In this document: positions 51,237 to 60,368 of the stretch, piece after piece
Layout of the letters: each line of letters starts with the position of its first letter
How positions within the stretch are numbered: the stretch's first letter is position 1
Notes under the pieces: generated by a model
What the model was told of the DNA's origin: nothing
Database searches by the model: none
What the model saw: only the letters and a program-made list of their open reading frames with translations
Translations under genes and position numbers: made by a program
NCBI GenBank assembly: GCA_934718065.1
Contig: CAKUZR010000003.1
Location: forward strand, 1 to 64,000
DNA: 64,000 bases
Reading direction: 5' to 3'
DNA from: an uncultured Treponema sp.
GTDB taxonomy: Bacteria > Spirochaetota > Spirochaetia > Treponematales > Treponemataceae

Positions 51237-51380
51237 TTATGGTGATAATCCAAAAATTCTAATGTCAAAAAGCGCATCCAGATTAGCCGTAAGCAAAAAT
51301 CCGTTGTATACATTAAGGCGTTCTGCATCGGTGCTGCCGCTCGTTTTAGTAAAATTGGCAAAAGAAGAAGTTCTCTGAAA
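51237..51380 (-). pseudogene. Remnant of an HNH endonuclease 3' end
   Basis: A minus-strand frame without its own start reads, before a TAA at 51239-51237, the segment STDAERLNVYNGFLLTANLD followed by ALFD. This is the conserved tail of many HNH endonucleases (ERLxxxNGLLLxxxLDALFD). Nothing of the HNH core precedes it; upstream lies the res stop in another frame. It looks like the decayed end of a nuclease gene displaced when the restriction locus was installed. Confidence 0.4.
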
Positions 51381-51387
51381 ATCAAAT

Positions 51388-54300
51388 CTATCCCTTCAGC
51401 CCAATAACATTCTTCAGCTGCTCAAAACTATCAACATGGTCATACTTTACACCGCTGGTAGAAATTACGTTAAAAAGCTTCTTAGCACATTCAATCTTGT
51501 TAGACTCAATCTTATCAAGCTGCATATCTTCCATAGTTCCCTTGGTTTCAGCAATAAAGAACACGTGTTTGACTTTGTCCTTATCAAAAGCAATAGCCCA
51601 GTCCGGAGCGTAATTTCCTACAGGAGTTGGAATCTGGAACGAACGAGGCAAACGTGCATAAACAATAACTTCTGAAGCTCCGTCCAGTTTTTCGGCGAAC
51701 GTCCATTCAACATTGCTGTCTGTAAATACCAAATTCTGAATACATTTCTTTGCAATAAAAGGCTCTTTATCCGGCAATTTTGGAGAAGTAAAAATACTTG
51801 AATCATATTTATCTTCAAGCTCGTGGTATTCAATATGCTCAACAATTTTTGTAGATTTCTGAGCATTTATAATATTGATTACATCACGGATAAACTTTTC
51901 AGGATTAAATCCGAACTGCTCAAGCTCTTTTACAGTAAGTTCACTCAAAATTGCAGCAACAGTTTTTCGTGTAAGTTTGCATTCCTTAGCAATATCACCA
52001 ACCAAATCGTATTTTACAGAACTAGAAACCGCACGGCTTAATGATTTTGTTTCAGTTTTTGCGCCGCCGAAAGAGTTTCCGGAGCGGACTTCAACCTCAT
52101 CAATCTTATCTTTCTGTTTTCCAATTTCCAAAGAGTAACGCATCGGAGCGACTTTTAAATCTGATTTTATTGCTTTTACGGCATTCTTAATCAGTTCTTC
52201 ACTATTAAAATGACAGCTGTAAGTATACTTATGATTAATCTTCTTCCAAAGTTCCTGAAAAATATCTTTCTCAAAGTTTTTGTTGAGAGGGTTACCTTTT
52301 TCCCATCGAGGCTTCTGACCGTTATCAATCATTCCGGCTAGAACAGAAGGATTATAAACGGCCTGAACAAGTTTATGAATCTGCTCAAAGACTTGTGATT
52401 TTGCTTCCGCATTCTGCTGAATTTCTATTGGCAGAGTTGCAATCAGATTATCTCCAAATCCTTGAATATTACCTTGCTCAACAGCAGTTTTATAAATATC
52501 TGTAGGTTTATCTTCATCATCTATGTAATAATTCCTAACCAGATAATTATGAATGATATTTGCCTGTCTTGCATCAAGTTCAAAAGCCTGACCGCAAACA
52601 GTAATTGACTTTCCTTCAAAGTAATCCATGCTCGCAACTTTCGGCCGGGAATCACTAAGCTCAGCCGTTATATCCTTTTGAAGTCCATCAACAAAATCTC
52701 GGTAGCTTTCACTTGCAATCACAGTAAGAGTATTTACATCGTGAATAGCATCAGAGAGAACTTCCTTATCCTGCCGCACTCCATCTTCATTTACACAAAG
52801 ACGCATTCCACGTCCAACTTCCTGGCGGCGGCTTATATTGTTGTCAGAATGTTTAAGAGTGCAAATCTGGAATACATTCGGATTATCCCAGCCTTCACGC
52901 AAAGCAGAGTGAGAAAAAATAAAGCGAATAGGCACAGAAAAATCCAAAAGCAAATCTTTTCGCTTCAAGATTAAATCATAAGTTGAAATGTCAGCATCAG
53001 TTTCGCCGGTTGAATCGGTAAGCCTGCCTTTTTTATCACGGCTGAAATATCCTTCATGGAATGAGCTTATGTCTTTGCTGCCGGGAAGCAAAACTTTCTG
53101 ATAATAGCTGTCCGGATTTATATCGGTAAAATCATTCATCACAGAACGATATTCCTCTTCAAAAATTTTTCCATACTCACCAGGAACTTCGTTTCCGTCT
53201 TCATCGTAAGCACGGTACTTTGCAACTTCATCAATAAAGAACAGAGAAAGGACTTTTATCCTTAATCCTTGTTCAAAGAATTCCTTCTCCTTTTCAAAGT
53301 GGCTTTTGATAGTCTCGCGAATCTGCACACGGCGAATATCTTTTTCTGCAACGTTTCCTGTCATCTCGCCGATTTTTAGAACAGTCGGATCAGAATTGTT
53401 GCTTACATCCTTGTTAAAACGCACCAGATTTTCTTGCGGCAGGATTTCTGCAACATAAAGCCCTTTGTATTCAGGAAGCCCCTTGCTTGCTTCATCAAGC
53501 TTGTCGCCTGTTTCAAACTTTAAAGTCTGCCTTTTTATTCCGTTATTCTGTTTTACTTCAATTTCAAGTTTTACTTGCGGAGCGACTTTTGGAGAAAGGA
53601 TAATTGAATCAGCATAAATGTAAGTGTTTGTTCCGGCAATATTTTCAAGCTTAAAGCCTTTTACTTCAATCTTCTTTACAAGCTTCTGATTGTAAGCGTC
53701 CAGAGCGTCCAGCCGATAAACAAGATTATGCTGAATCTTATGCGTTGCCGAATAGTTGATTACAAAAAGCGGCTTAAACTGCTCCAAAGCTTTCTGTGTA
53801 GCTGATTTTTCATCGCCCATCCGCTGAGGCTCATCAAGAATCAAAACCGGTCTGTTCGCCGCAATAACATCAATCGGGCGGCGGCTTGCAAACTCATCAC
53901 GCTTTGTGTAAATTATGCGGGCAGCTTCGTTTCCCTTGCGGCCTTCAACATTCTTATCTTTATTGAGCGAAGTATTAAAAGCCTGTGTGTTGATAATCAT
54001 TACACTGATATCGCTGCTGGCAGAAAACTGGTCTATCATATTAAGGCTTTTTGAATTGTAAATAAAAAACCTGATTTTCTTTCCGTACTGCTGCATAAAA
54101 TGTTCCTGAGTATAATCAAGGCTCTTGTAAATTCCTTCGCGGATTGCAACGGAAGGAACAACGATAATGAACTTGCTCCAGCCGTAAGCCTTGTTCAGTT
54201 CGTACATTGTTTTTGTGTAAACATAAGTTTTTCCGGTACCTGTTTCCATTTCAATGTCAAAACTCGGAACACCCGCGGTACGTTTAATTTTTTCAGAACG

Positions 54301-54585
54301 GACAATAAAGTTCGCATCCTGCATTTTATGAACATTGTCCAGAAGCTCTTTTTCGCCAAGAATCAAATCTGCATTGCGGTAGCCGCTGTCTGCCAGCTCA
54401 AGCTCCTCGCCAAGTTCAACCTGCCATGGCAGTTCTGGCGGAACTTCACTTTTCTGAACCTGCGGCATAATTCCTTTATCACGCAGATACTGAACTTTAT
54501 CAGCAAACTGCTGCCCTTCAAAGCATTTTACAAGAGCGTCCACCGCCTGTGTCTGGTATTTTTGTATTTTAAATGTGAATTTCAT
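51388..54585 (-). CDS. Type III restriction enzyme, Res subunit
   Basis: A 1065-residue SF2 helicase-nuclease. Walker A is METGTGKTY (Lys ~119), motif II ILDEPQRMG, motif III INYSATH, motif V EGWDNPNVFQICTL, and motif VI RRQEVGRGMRLCVN. The C-terminal PD-(D/E)xK domain shows YAPDWAI with ETKG. With Mod it would cut DNA after translocation from unmethylated sites. ATG 54585 is chosen because the upstream TTG (54591) lies in AbiEii sequence. The first 34 bases of the gene fall in a 38-bp sequence repeated at 56080-56117, across the AbiE cassette, and AbiEii overlaps the start by 17 bases. Confidence 0.93.
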   Translation of the reverse strand: MKFTFKIQKYQTQAVDALVKCFEGQQFADKVQYLRDKGIMPQVQKSEVPPELPWQVELGEELELADSGYRNADLILGEKELLDNVHKMQDANFIVRSEKIKRTAGVPSFDIEMETGTGKTYVYTKTMYELNKAYGWSKFIIVVPSVAIREGIYKSLDYTQEHFMQQYGKKIRFFIYNSKSLNMIDQFSASSDISVMIINTQAFNTSLNKDKNVEGRKGNEAARIIYTKRDEFASRRPIDVIAANRPVLILDEPQRMGDEKSATQKALEQFKPLFVINYSATHKIQHNLVYRLDALDAYNQKLVKKIEVKGFKLENIAGTNTYIYADSIILSPKVAPQVKLEIEVKQNNGIKRQTLKFETGDKLDEASKGLPEYKGLYVAEILPQENLVRFNKDVSNNSDPTVLKIGEMTGNVAEKDIRRVQIRETIKSHFEKEKEFFEQGLRIKVLSLFFIDEVAKYRAYDEDGNEVPGEYGKIFEEEYRSVMNDFTDINPDSYYQKVLLPGSKDISSFHEGYFSRDKKGRLTDSTGETDADISTYDLILKRKDLLLDFSVPIRFIFSHSALREGWDNPNVFQICTLKHSDNNISRRQEVGRGMRLCVNEDGVRQDKEVLSDAIHDVNTLTVIASESYRDFVDGLQKDITAELSDSRPKVASMDYFEGKSITVCGQAFELDARQANIIHNYLVRNYYIDDEDKPTDIYKTAVEQGNIQGFGDNLIATLPIEIQQNAEAKSQVFEQIHKLVQAVYNPSVLAGMIDNGQKPRWEKGNPLNKNFEKDIFQELWKKINHKYTYSCHFNSEELIKNAVKAIKSDLKVAPMRYSLEIGKQKDKIDEVEVRSGNSFGGAKTETKSLSRAVSSSVKYDLVGDIAKECKLTRKTVAAILSELTVKELEQFGFNPEKFIRDVINIINAQKSTKIVEHIEYHELEDKYDSSIFTSPKLPDKEPFIAKKCIQNLVFTDSNVEWTFAEKLDGASEVIVYARLPRSFQIPTPVGNYAPDWAIAFDKDKVKHVFFIAETKGTMEDMQLDKIESNKIECAKKLFNVISTSGVKYDHVDSFEQLKNVIGLKG

Positions 54586-54586
54586 G
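54549..54586. repeat. 38-bp direct repeat, copy 1 (within res 5' end)
   Basis: A perfect 38-bp match to 56080-56117. It contains the res ATG and the first eleven or so codons (MKFTFKIQKYQT). The AbiEii stop codon also lies inside it. Confidence 0.95.
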
Positions 54587-55420
54587 GACAACCTCTTTTA
54601 TAGCATTTACAGTTTCTTGATATGTTATGTCTTTTGCATACGGAAATTTCTTTTGATACTTTGACCATTGCGATTGCAAATCTTTGCTGTCTTCTATAAC
54701 AGTAAGACGACTGATTATTTCAGATTCCATAATTGATTTTGTTCCGCGATGCTCCGCTGTTGCAAAAACAGCTTTGCGCAAAATTTCCGCATTGTATCCT
54801 TGAGTTTTAGTCAAAATGTACACATCATAGAAATCACGCGGACGGGTATTCAAAACACCGCGGGAAATAATTGTTTCAAATTTTTCGGCAAGCACAGTTT
54901 CCAACGGATAAGAACGCAACGGAATGACATTTTCGCTATTAAAAAGTCTTTTATAACAGTAGGTCATCGGTTCTGGTGTTATAGCATCACCCGTTGAAAT
55001 ATCTATAGAAAGCGGAGTTTCTATGCTTTCGTACTTTGCATCAAGACGAAGGCAGAAACCACCGTAAACATCATCTTTTCTGATGGGTTCAATAGAAACG
55101 AAATTAAAAACTACTCCATCACCGGCAGAAACTGCGATAATCTCGGTCACTGCTTCTTTTATCTTTTCTTCAGTAAGTGAAAGATGAACAAGCGTAGTGT
55201 CCATATCCATTGTAGAACGCACATCAAGACCTACAAGAGAACTGACAAGAATTCCGCCCTTGAGTACAAAATTGTCCACATATTTTGAACGTGAGATTCT
55301 ATCTAAAAGGCACTCAAACATATAATTCTGCAGAACAACCTGAGCAAGAATACCATGCTCTTTTGCATAATTGTTGATTTTTGCACGAAGGCTCATTGCA
55401 TTTGCTGTCGTATGTTTCAT
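54569..55420 (-). CDS. abiEii: AbiEii/AbiGii-family nucleotidyltransferase toxin
   Basis: A 283-residue DNA polymerase beta-like nucleotidyltransferase. Motif I is FVLKGGILVSSL with STMDMDTTL (D-x-D), the central Lys motif lies in LETVLAEKFETI, and RPRDFYDVYIL is typical. Characterised AbiEii proteins inhibit growth and are countered by AbiEi. Its ATG overlaps the AbiEi stop by four bases. The final residues (HEIHI) are encoded by the 38-bp repeat that belongs to res, so the natural C-terminus was probably altered on insertion. Confidence 0.92.
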   Translation of the reverse strand: MKHTTANAMSLRAKINNYAKEHGILAQVVLQNYMFECLLDRISRSKYVDNFVLKGGILVSSLVGLDVRSTMDMDTTLVHLSLTEEKIKEAVTEIIAVSAGDGVVFNFVSIEPIRKDDVYGGFCLRLDAKYESIETPLSIDISTGDAITPEPMTYCYKRLFNSENVIPLRSYPLETVLAEKFETIISRGVLNTRPRDFYDVYILTKTQGYNAEILRKAVFATAEHRGTKSIMESEIISRLTVIEDSKDLQSQWSKYQKKFPYAKDITYQETVNAIKEVVHEIHI

Positions 55421-56004
55421 ACAAGCACCTCCATGTATTTTTTTACTTGTTCAGAAACCTTGAACTTCTGCGCATACTCATAAAGACGGAACAAATCTTT
55501 TTCTTTTGAATGCACATAGTTTTTTATTGCTGCGACAACAGTTTCGTCATCCATACGGGAACGGCTCCGCAAAATATCGCATATTGTTCTTTCGGTATTG
55601 TAGCAGCGGACAGAATTTCCAAAAGTCGTTTTACGCTCTTCAAGTCCAAGTTCATATAATTCTGGCTGAATGTAAAAACAAGTACATTCACTTTTTATAT
55701 CGGCGGAAACAGTTGCATTAGAAGGAATTGTGACCGTAGCAGAAAAAGGAGTTCTGTTTGAAATACCATTAAAAAAAAGTGCACTTTCATGAGAAAATAC
55801 AATTTTTTGACTTCTGATGTTCAAAACATACATATCATCTATAACACTATCAGGCAAAGCATAAATGCCGTGACAGACACGAATTAAAGAACCATCCGCC
55901 ACATATTTTGACAAAATGGTATTCGACAGCCCGATGTTACGAACTTGTGCCGTTGTTATGAGATTTCCGTTATATTTTGCAGCCTCTATGATTTTCTTGT
56001 CCAT
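55417..56004 (-). CDS. abiEi: AbiEi-family antitoxin and repressor
   Basis: A 195-residue protein with an N-terminal winged-helix domain (ITTAQVRNIGLSNTILSKYV, then the GIYALPD hairpin) and a C-terminal AbiEi_4-like domain. Family members neutralise AbiEii without contact (type IV) and repress the operon by binding repeats in the promoter. Two TCGATAT repeats lie just upstream (56033-56057). GAAGG precedes ATG 56004. Confidence 0.9.
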   Translation of the reverse strand: MDKKIIEAAKYNGNLITTAQVRNIGLSNTILSKYVADGSLIRVCHGIYALPDSVIDDMYVLNIRSQKIVFSHESALFFNGISNRTPFSATVTIPSNATVSADIKSECTCFYIQPELYELGLEERKTTFGNSVRCYNTERTICDILRSRSRMDDETVVAAIKNYVHSKEKDLFRLYEYAQKFKVSEQVKKYMEVLV

Positions 56005-56079
56005 GCACTACCTTCTGTAGTTTAGTTTCATATCGATATTATCTCACATTTCGATATAAAAATAAACTATTTTATAGCC
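56005..56079 (-). promoter_or_regulatory. AbiE operon promoter region with repeated operator
   Basis: The perfect palindrome ATATCGATAT (56030-56039) and a second TCGATAT (56051-56057) are spaced 18 bases apart around a -10-like GATAAT (minus strand). This fits two AbiEi sites. The -35 is weak. Confidence 0.5.
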
Positions 56080-56117
56080 GTGTCTGGTATTTTTGTATTT
56101 TAAATGTGAATTTCATG
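56080..56117. repeat. 38-bp direct repeat, copy 2 (orphan res start)
   Basis: A perfect copy of 54549-54586, placed two bases after the rhuM stop. It contains an ATG and the first codons of res, but the frame then runs into AbiE promoter sequence. It marks the original res start before the AbiE cassette entered. Confidence 0.95.
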
Positions 56118-56118
56118 T

Positions 56119-57147
56119 TTAGTTTTTCTCCAACTTTGCAGTTTCTTCTGCAAATAAATCAAAGTCACTTTTGAAAATTTTATCTTGAATTATACGATAT
56201 ATTTCAAATTCGGATTCTGCCTTATCTTTGGCTATTTCTGCCGAGATTTTACCTGCATTTTTAAGAATGTCCCTGTCATCCGCCAGAAGAAATTTATCAA
56301 TTCTTCCAGCCCAGTCTTCCATAGTCATAGGAATCTTACGCTTGGCACGATTTTCAGCTATATCCAGAAAGGCACTTACAATATGCTCAAGGTCATCTAT
56401 TTCTTCTTTTGAAAGATAATTCTTTGCAACCGTTACATCGCTTTTAATGATTTTTCCATTTGGTGCATTTTTCCAAGTTGTCAGTCCCATATTCTGTTTT
56501 GTATGGTCTGCTCGGTCATATACGATTTCTGCCGCTGTCTGATGGCTAACGGCAAAATGAAGCTTGTTCTGAACTTTTGCAAAAAACTCTTTAGTTATAG
56601 GAGCATCTTTATCATAATCCATTGATGTAGAATAAATGTCTGTGATTTTCTGATAAAAACGCCTTTCGCTAAGACGAATTTCCCTGATTTCTTCAAGAAG
56701 CTCTTCAAAATAATCTTCTCCCAAGAAAGTGCCGTTTTCCATTCTTTTTTTGTCTAAGACATAACCCTTTATTGCATACTGCTGCAAAATCTGAGTTGCC
56801 CAACGGCGGAATTGAGTTGCCCTGATAGAATTAACTCTATATCCAACAGAAATAATTGCCTCAAGATTGTAGTGAAGAATATCTCTTGAAACTTCTCTGC
56901 CACCTTCTTTTTGAACTACTCGAAATTTTCGAGTAGTTGAATTTTCTGTAATTTCTTTAGTTTTGAATAAATCCTTCAAATGATAAGTAATGGTATTTGA
57001 TTCAACAGAGAAGAGCCGGGCCATCATTTTTTGAGTAAGCCACAAAGTATTGTCTTCGTAGCGCACTTCGACACTATCTTCCTTTGCCTGTGTTTCAAAT
57101 ATTAAAAATTCCGCCGCACTGGAACGGATAGAAAGTTTTTTTTCCAT
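56119..57147 (-). CDS. RhuM family protein
   Basis: A 342-residue RhuM protein. An N-terminal HTH-like region reads LWLTQKMMARLFSVESNTI, then YNLEAIISVGYRVNS (virulence RhuM signature). It is followed by RFYQKITDIYSTSMDYD and a helical Fic/DOC-distal-like C-terminus. The family was named from a Salmonella pathogenicity island; its biochemical role is unknown, and it is often found in restriction or toxin loci. GGGAG precedes ATG 57147. Its stop was originally two bases from res. Confidence 0.88.
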   Translation of the reverse strand: MEKKLSIRSSAAEFLIFETQAKEDSVEVRYEDNTLWLTQKMMARLFSVESNTITYHLKDLFKTKEITENSTTRKFRVVQKEGGREVSRDILHYNLEAIISVGYRVNSIRATQFRRWATQILQQYAIKGYVLDKKRMENGTFLGEDYFEELLEEIREIRLSERRFYQKITDIYSTSMDYDKDAPITKEFFAKVQNKLHFAVSHQTAAEIVYDRADHTKQNMGLTTWKNAPNGKIIKSDVTVAKNYLSKEEIDDLEHIVSAFLDIAENRAKRKIPMTMEDWAGRIDKFLLADDRDILKNAGKISAEIAKDKAESEFEIYRIIQDKIFKSDFDLFAEETAKLEKN

Positions 57148-57172
57148 ACATTACTCCCTACAGATAATTCTA

Positions 57173-59554
57173 TTAATTAATATATTTGTCTAAATGAAAT
57201 TGAATAAAATTATCTTTAGAAAATTTATAGTTTTTATAAACATCATTCCCAATAACACGACCATTACTTAATATTTCAATATTTGATAATTGTTTATCTT
57301 CCCTTAGCATAGAAAGAATGAATCCTGGAATACCTAGTTTATTAAATTTTATAATATCTTCCTCTTCAAAACCATAAAGATATGAATTTAAAACTTGCTC
57401 ATCAATTACACCAACTTCATTCATAAATGAAAGAAAATTATTCAATGTATATGATAAAAAATCATCTTCCATTTTTATTTTTGCGATAGCAATATTTATT
57501 AATTCTTCATCAGTCTTTTTTGTTTTATCAATGAATAATTGTGCTGATGAACCTTCATAATTGATTTCCCCGAATTGTTGCCCAATATAAAAAATGCGAG
57601 GTCCTTTTTTCAAATATTTAAACATCAACTTAATTTTTTCTGATAAAAAAGTTGAAGAGAATAATTTGTAATAATTTTCGTAATATTTTATAGCAGCTAC
57701 ATTATTTAATCGTTTAAATTCGTAATCAGTAATATTATTTAAAAATGGCATAATGAAAATATATGATAAAACTTTTATTACATCTTTGTTATCTGAATTT
57801 TGATATCGTTTTACTTGCAAATTCAATTCATTAAAAAAATTAACACTTAAAGCTCTATAAAATTTGTTTAATCCATATTTGTAAAACACTTTTTTTAATT
57901 GATTTATTTCATCATTTTTCTCTTCTGAAAGAAGACTATCCTGCATCTGTTTGGCTTTTTTTTCAGCTTCTTGTTTCTTATATGTTGTTGCTGAATAATC
58001 AGGTAATAAAGGATTATCGATTTTATCTTTACTTACAGAAGCTAATTTTTGTACTGTATTTTCAATATTACTAGTTCTTGAATTCCATTCATTTGAATCA
58101 ATAAAATGTACAGGCGGTAATAATTTTCCAACATCTAATTTATCTTCAGAAAACACATAATTTAATCTGTTTACTCTTCCAATTAAGTTAATTAATTGTT
58201 TTTCATCTAATTTATATGTATTCATAATAAATAATGTTTCTATTGGTAAATTCATTCCTTCAAGTATTACTGTATTAGCAATAAGATATTTTATTTCTTT
58301 AATCTGTTGATACTTATATAATAAATACTCTTTTAAGATATCTGGAAGTTTAGCATGTAAATATAAAATTCCTTTTTCCAAAATTTTACATAAATAAAAT
58401 TTTTCATTAACATGAGTTTTTAATACATCAATTAATTCGTTAATTTCAGAAGAACCAGGTATTTGTAATGTAAAATTTGATAAAATTTGAGCAAATGCTT
58501 CTATTTTTTTTGGACTTCTTAAATATATAAAATTCCTACTAAGTGAACTGTTTTTTATATAATTCATATAATTTTCTGAATCTTTTATAAAATACGACGT
58601 ATCAAAAAATCTATTATATTTATAAATTTTGTTCTCTTTTGTATATACATTTATTTCTGGTTCTTTTAAGTTATTTATTATTCGAACCTCTGATATATGA
58701 TGTCGTCTATTAAATTTTAGTGATTCAGAATTTGCAATAACAGGAGAATAATAATAAAAACGAGAATTTCCATTCTCCTTTAACCATTTTATTAAAATGG
58801 TTAATAGTAATGATCTAGAATCCCCATCAAATATTTTGTGAGCTTCATCTATACAAACTATATCAATTTTAATAGATGGATGTTTTGTAATTAATCTTAT
58901 TGCTCGTTCTTGTGTTAGAACCCCTATAAAATTTGTTTCATTATTGTACATTTCTTCATGTACAATAATTTTTCTATCCTTCATTCTTGAATATAAATCT
59001 GAAGACATCTGGTTCAATAGTGCTCTTGATGGTTCTATAATTAAAATTGCCTTATCTGTATGCCTGGAAACTAATTTGATAATGGAATTACTCTTACCAA
59101 ACGATGTTGGGGCAATATAAGAAACATCAGAATTCTCTGCATCAAGCTTTAATATCTCTAGTTCAGCCCTATTTTGTTCAAAGGTATTAATAAAACCCGA
59201 ATCACCGTATTTTTCATTAATAACATTAAACGCATAGGCTGCTTCTAAATTTGATGCAATCTTTTCTTCTGAACTAAATAATTTTGCAGATATTGGATAG
59301 AATCCAAAATTTGTTGAAAAATCAAAAAGAGGACGATAGTCATGGGTAATTTTTGCATATTTTAAAAATATATAATATGCAAATTGAACTGATGATAATT
59401 CATGCGTAGTCTCAAAATCTTTTACCAATAACAAAGCCATTTGCAAAAGATAAGACCACTCTTTATTATTTTGAATTGAATCAAGATAAAGTTTTTCAAT
59501 AAGTTCAGATTCAATTAAATTAGATTTATCAGAGAAATTTGTTTTAATTTTCAT
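57173..59554 (-). CDS. hamB: Hachiman defence helicase HamB
   Basis: A 793-residue SF2 helicase. Walker A is APTSFGKS (Lys154), motif II CIDEAH (236-239), and motif VI LIGRVNRLN; between them are ILIIEPSRALL and VLTQERAI. A long C-terminal region contains the HamB-specific domains. In studied Hachiman systems HamB holds the HamA nuclease in check and releases it on sensing damaged or phage DNA. ATG 59554 has GGAG and overlaps hamA by 11 bases, giving tight coupling. The pair is visibly AT-richer than its neighbours, implying separate acquisition. Confidence 0.88.
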   Translation of the reverse strand: MKIKTNFSDKSNLIESELIEKLYLDSIQNNKEWSYLLQMALLLVKDFETTHELSSVQFAYYIFLKYAKITHDYRPLFDFSTNFGFYPISAKLFSSEEKIASNLEAAYAFNVINEKYGDSGFINTFEQNRAELEILKLDAENSDVSYIAPTSFGKSNSIIKLVSRHTDKAILIIEPSRALLNQMSSDLYSRMKDRKIIVHEEMYNNETNFIGVLTQERAIRLITKHPSIKIDIVCIDEAHKIFDGDSRSLLLTILIKWLKENGNSRFYYYSPVIANSESLKFNRRHHISEVRIINNLKEPEINVYTKENKIYKYNRFFDTSYFIKDSENYMNYIKNSSLSRNFIYLRSPKKIEAFAQILSNFTLQIPGSSEINELIDVLKTHVNEKFYLCKILEKGILYLHAKLPDILKEYLLYKYQQIKEIKYLIANTVILEGMNLPIETLFIMNTYKLDEKQLINLIGRVNRLNYVFSEDKLDVGKLLPPVHFIDSNEWNSRTSNIENTVQKLASVSKDKIDNPLLPDYSATTYKKQEAEKKAKQMQDSLLSEEKNDEINQLKKVFYKYGLNKFYRALSVNFFNELNLQVKRYQNSDNKDVIKVLSYIFIMPFLNNITDYEFKRLNNVAAIKYYENYYKLFSSTFLSEKIKLMFKYLKKGPRIFYIGQQFGEINYEGSSAQLFIDKTKKTDEELINIAIAKIKMEDDFLSYTLNNFLSFMNEVGVIDEQVLNSYLYGFEEEDIIKFNKLGIPGFILSMLREDKQLSNIEILSNGRVIGNDVYKNYKFSKDNFIQFHLDKYIN

Positions 59555-60365
59555 AAGCAACTCCAATATAATCTAGGAAATTATTGTATGAATCTTGTGT
59601 TGAACATATAACTATAAGTTTTTTATACTCCTTATCATTTATATATCTATCAACAGATTCCTTAATTGAATTTATATCTGTCGTAAAGCATTTTTCGGAA
59701 GCCATAATAAAAATTGTTCCGCAAGGAATAATATTAAAATCCAATGCTCTATGGAACACTTCTTGTACATATTCATCAGATAATTTTTTTAATTTCATTT
59801 TTATATTATCAATTGAGTTAGCTCTATAAGCATGATTCAAAGCATTTTCCCATGGGTCATTTGGTATTAAATTCTTTTCAACATTTCCAGAAAATTTATC
59901 ACTTAAATCTTTATAAGCTTCTCTAACTTTTCCGACATGAGATATATTTTTTGTATTATTAGAACCTGATTTACTTTCCAAAACCCATATATCATTATCA
60001 ACATCCGTGTATATACCATCAAAACCTTTCTTAATAGATTTTTCCTCAAGATTTCGATATATAAACTCCTGTTTATAATTAAGAAGATTCATAAAAAAAT
60101 GCAAATACAATTCTGCTGTCGCTCCCATAATCCAATTACTATCGTTTTCATCTTTTGTAAGCTTTGATGAAAAAGTTTTTTTTAATCGAGTCTTTGTTAT
60201 ATCTACAGAAGAATCTGAATCTTTACCTTCACATATTGATACTAAATATTTATCTAAATATTCTTTTTGTTTCTTCTTAGATAAATCTATGGAAAAAAAA
60301 TAAAAAAGAGAATTATTAGAGATAACATCTTTATAACAATCAATAGGTAAAAACAATTTTTCCAT
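59544..60365 (-). CDS. hamA: Hachiman defence nuclease HamA (DUF1837)
   Basis: A 273-residue DUF1837/HamA protein with a PD-(D/E)xK nuclease core. Glu85 lies in GATAELYL, Asp116 in KKGFDGIYTD, and Glu130/Lys132 in WVLESKSG. The N-terminal ~70 residues are charged and probably bind HamB. It starts three bases after the Mod stop (TAG AAC ATG) with no clear ribosome-binding site of its own. Function by homology is DNA degradation on HamB activation, ending infection by cell death or DNA clearance. Confidence 0.87.
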   Translation of the reverse strand: MEKLFLPIDCYKDVISNNSLFYFFSIDLSKKKQKEYLDKYLVSICEGKDSDSSVDITKTRLKKTFSSKLTKDENDSNWIMGATAELYLHFFMNLLNYKQEFIYRNLEEKSIKKGFDGIYTDVDNDIWVLESKSGSNNTKNISHVGKVREAYKDLSDKFSGNVEKNLIPNDPWENALNHAYRANSIDNIKMKLKKLSDEYVQEVFHRALDFNIIPCGTIFIMASEKCFTTDINSIKESVDRYINDKEYKKLIVICSTQDSYNNFLDYIGVAYEN

Positions 60366-60368
60366 GTT

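Noticed and set aside
51223..51378. Plus-strand 51-codon frame starting MPELFYGDN, resembling the start of a DNA methyltransferase
   Set aside because: Only the first ~12 residues look like a methylase start and the rest does not. The minus strand over the same bases carries a much longer match to an HNH tail, so this is probably a shadow.
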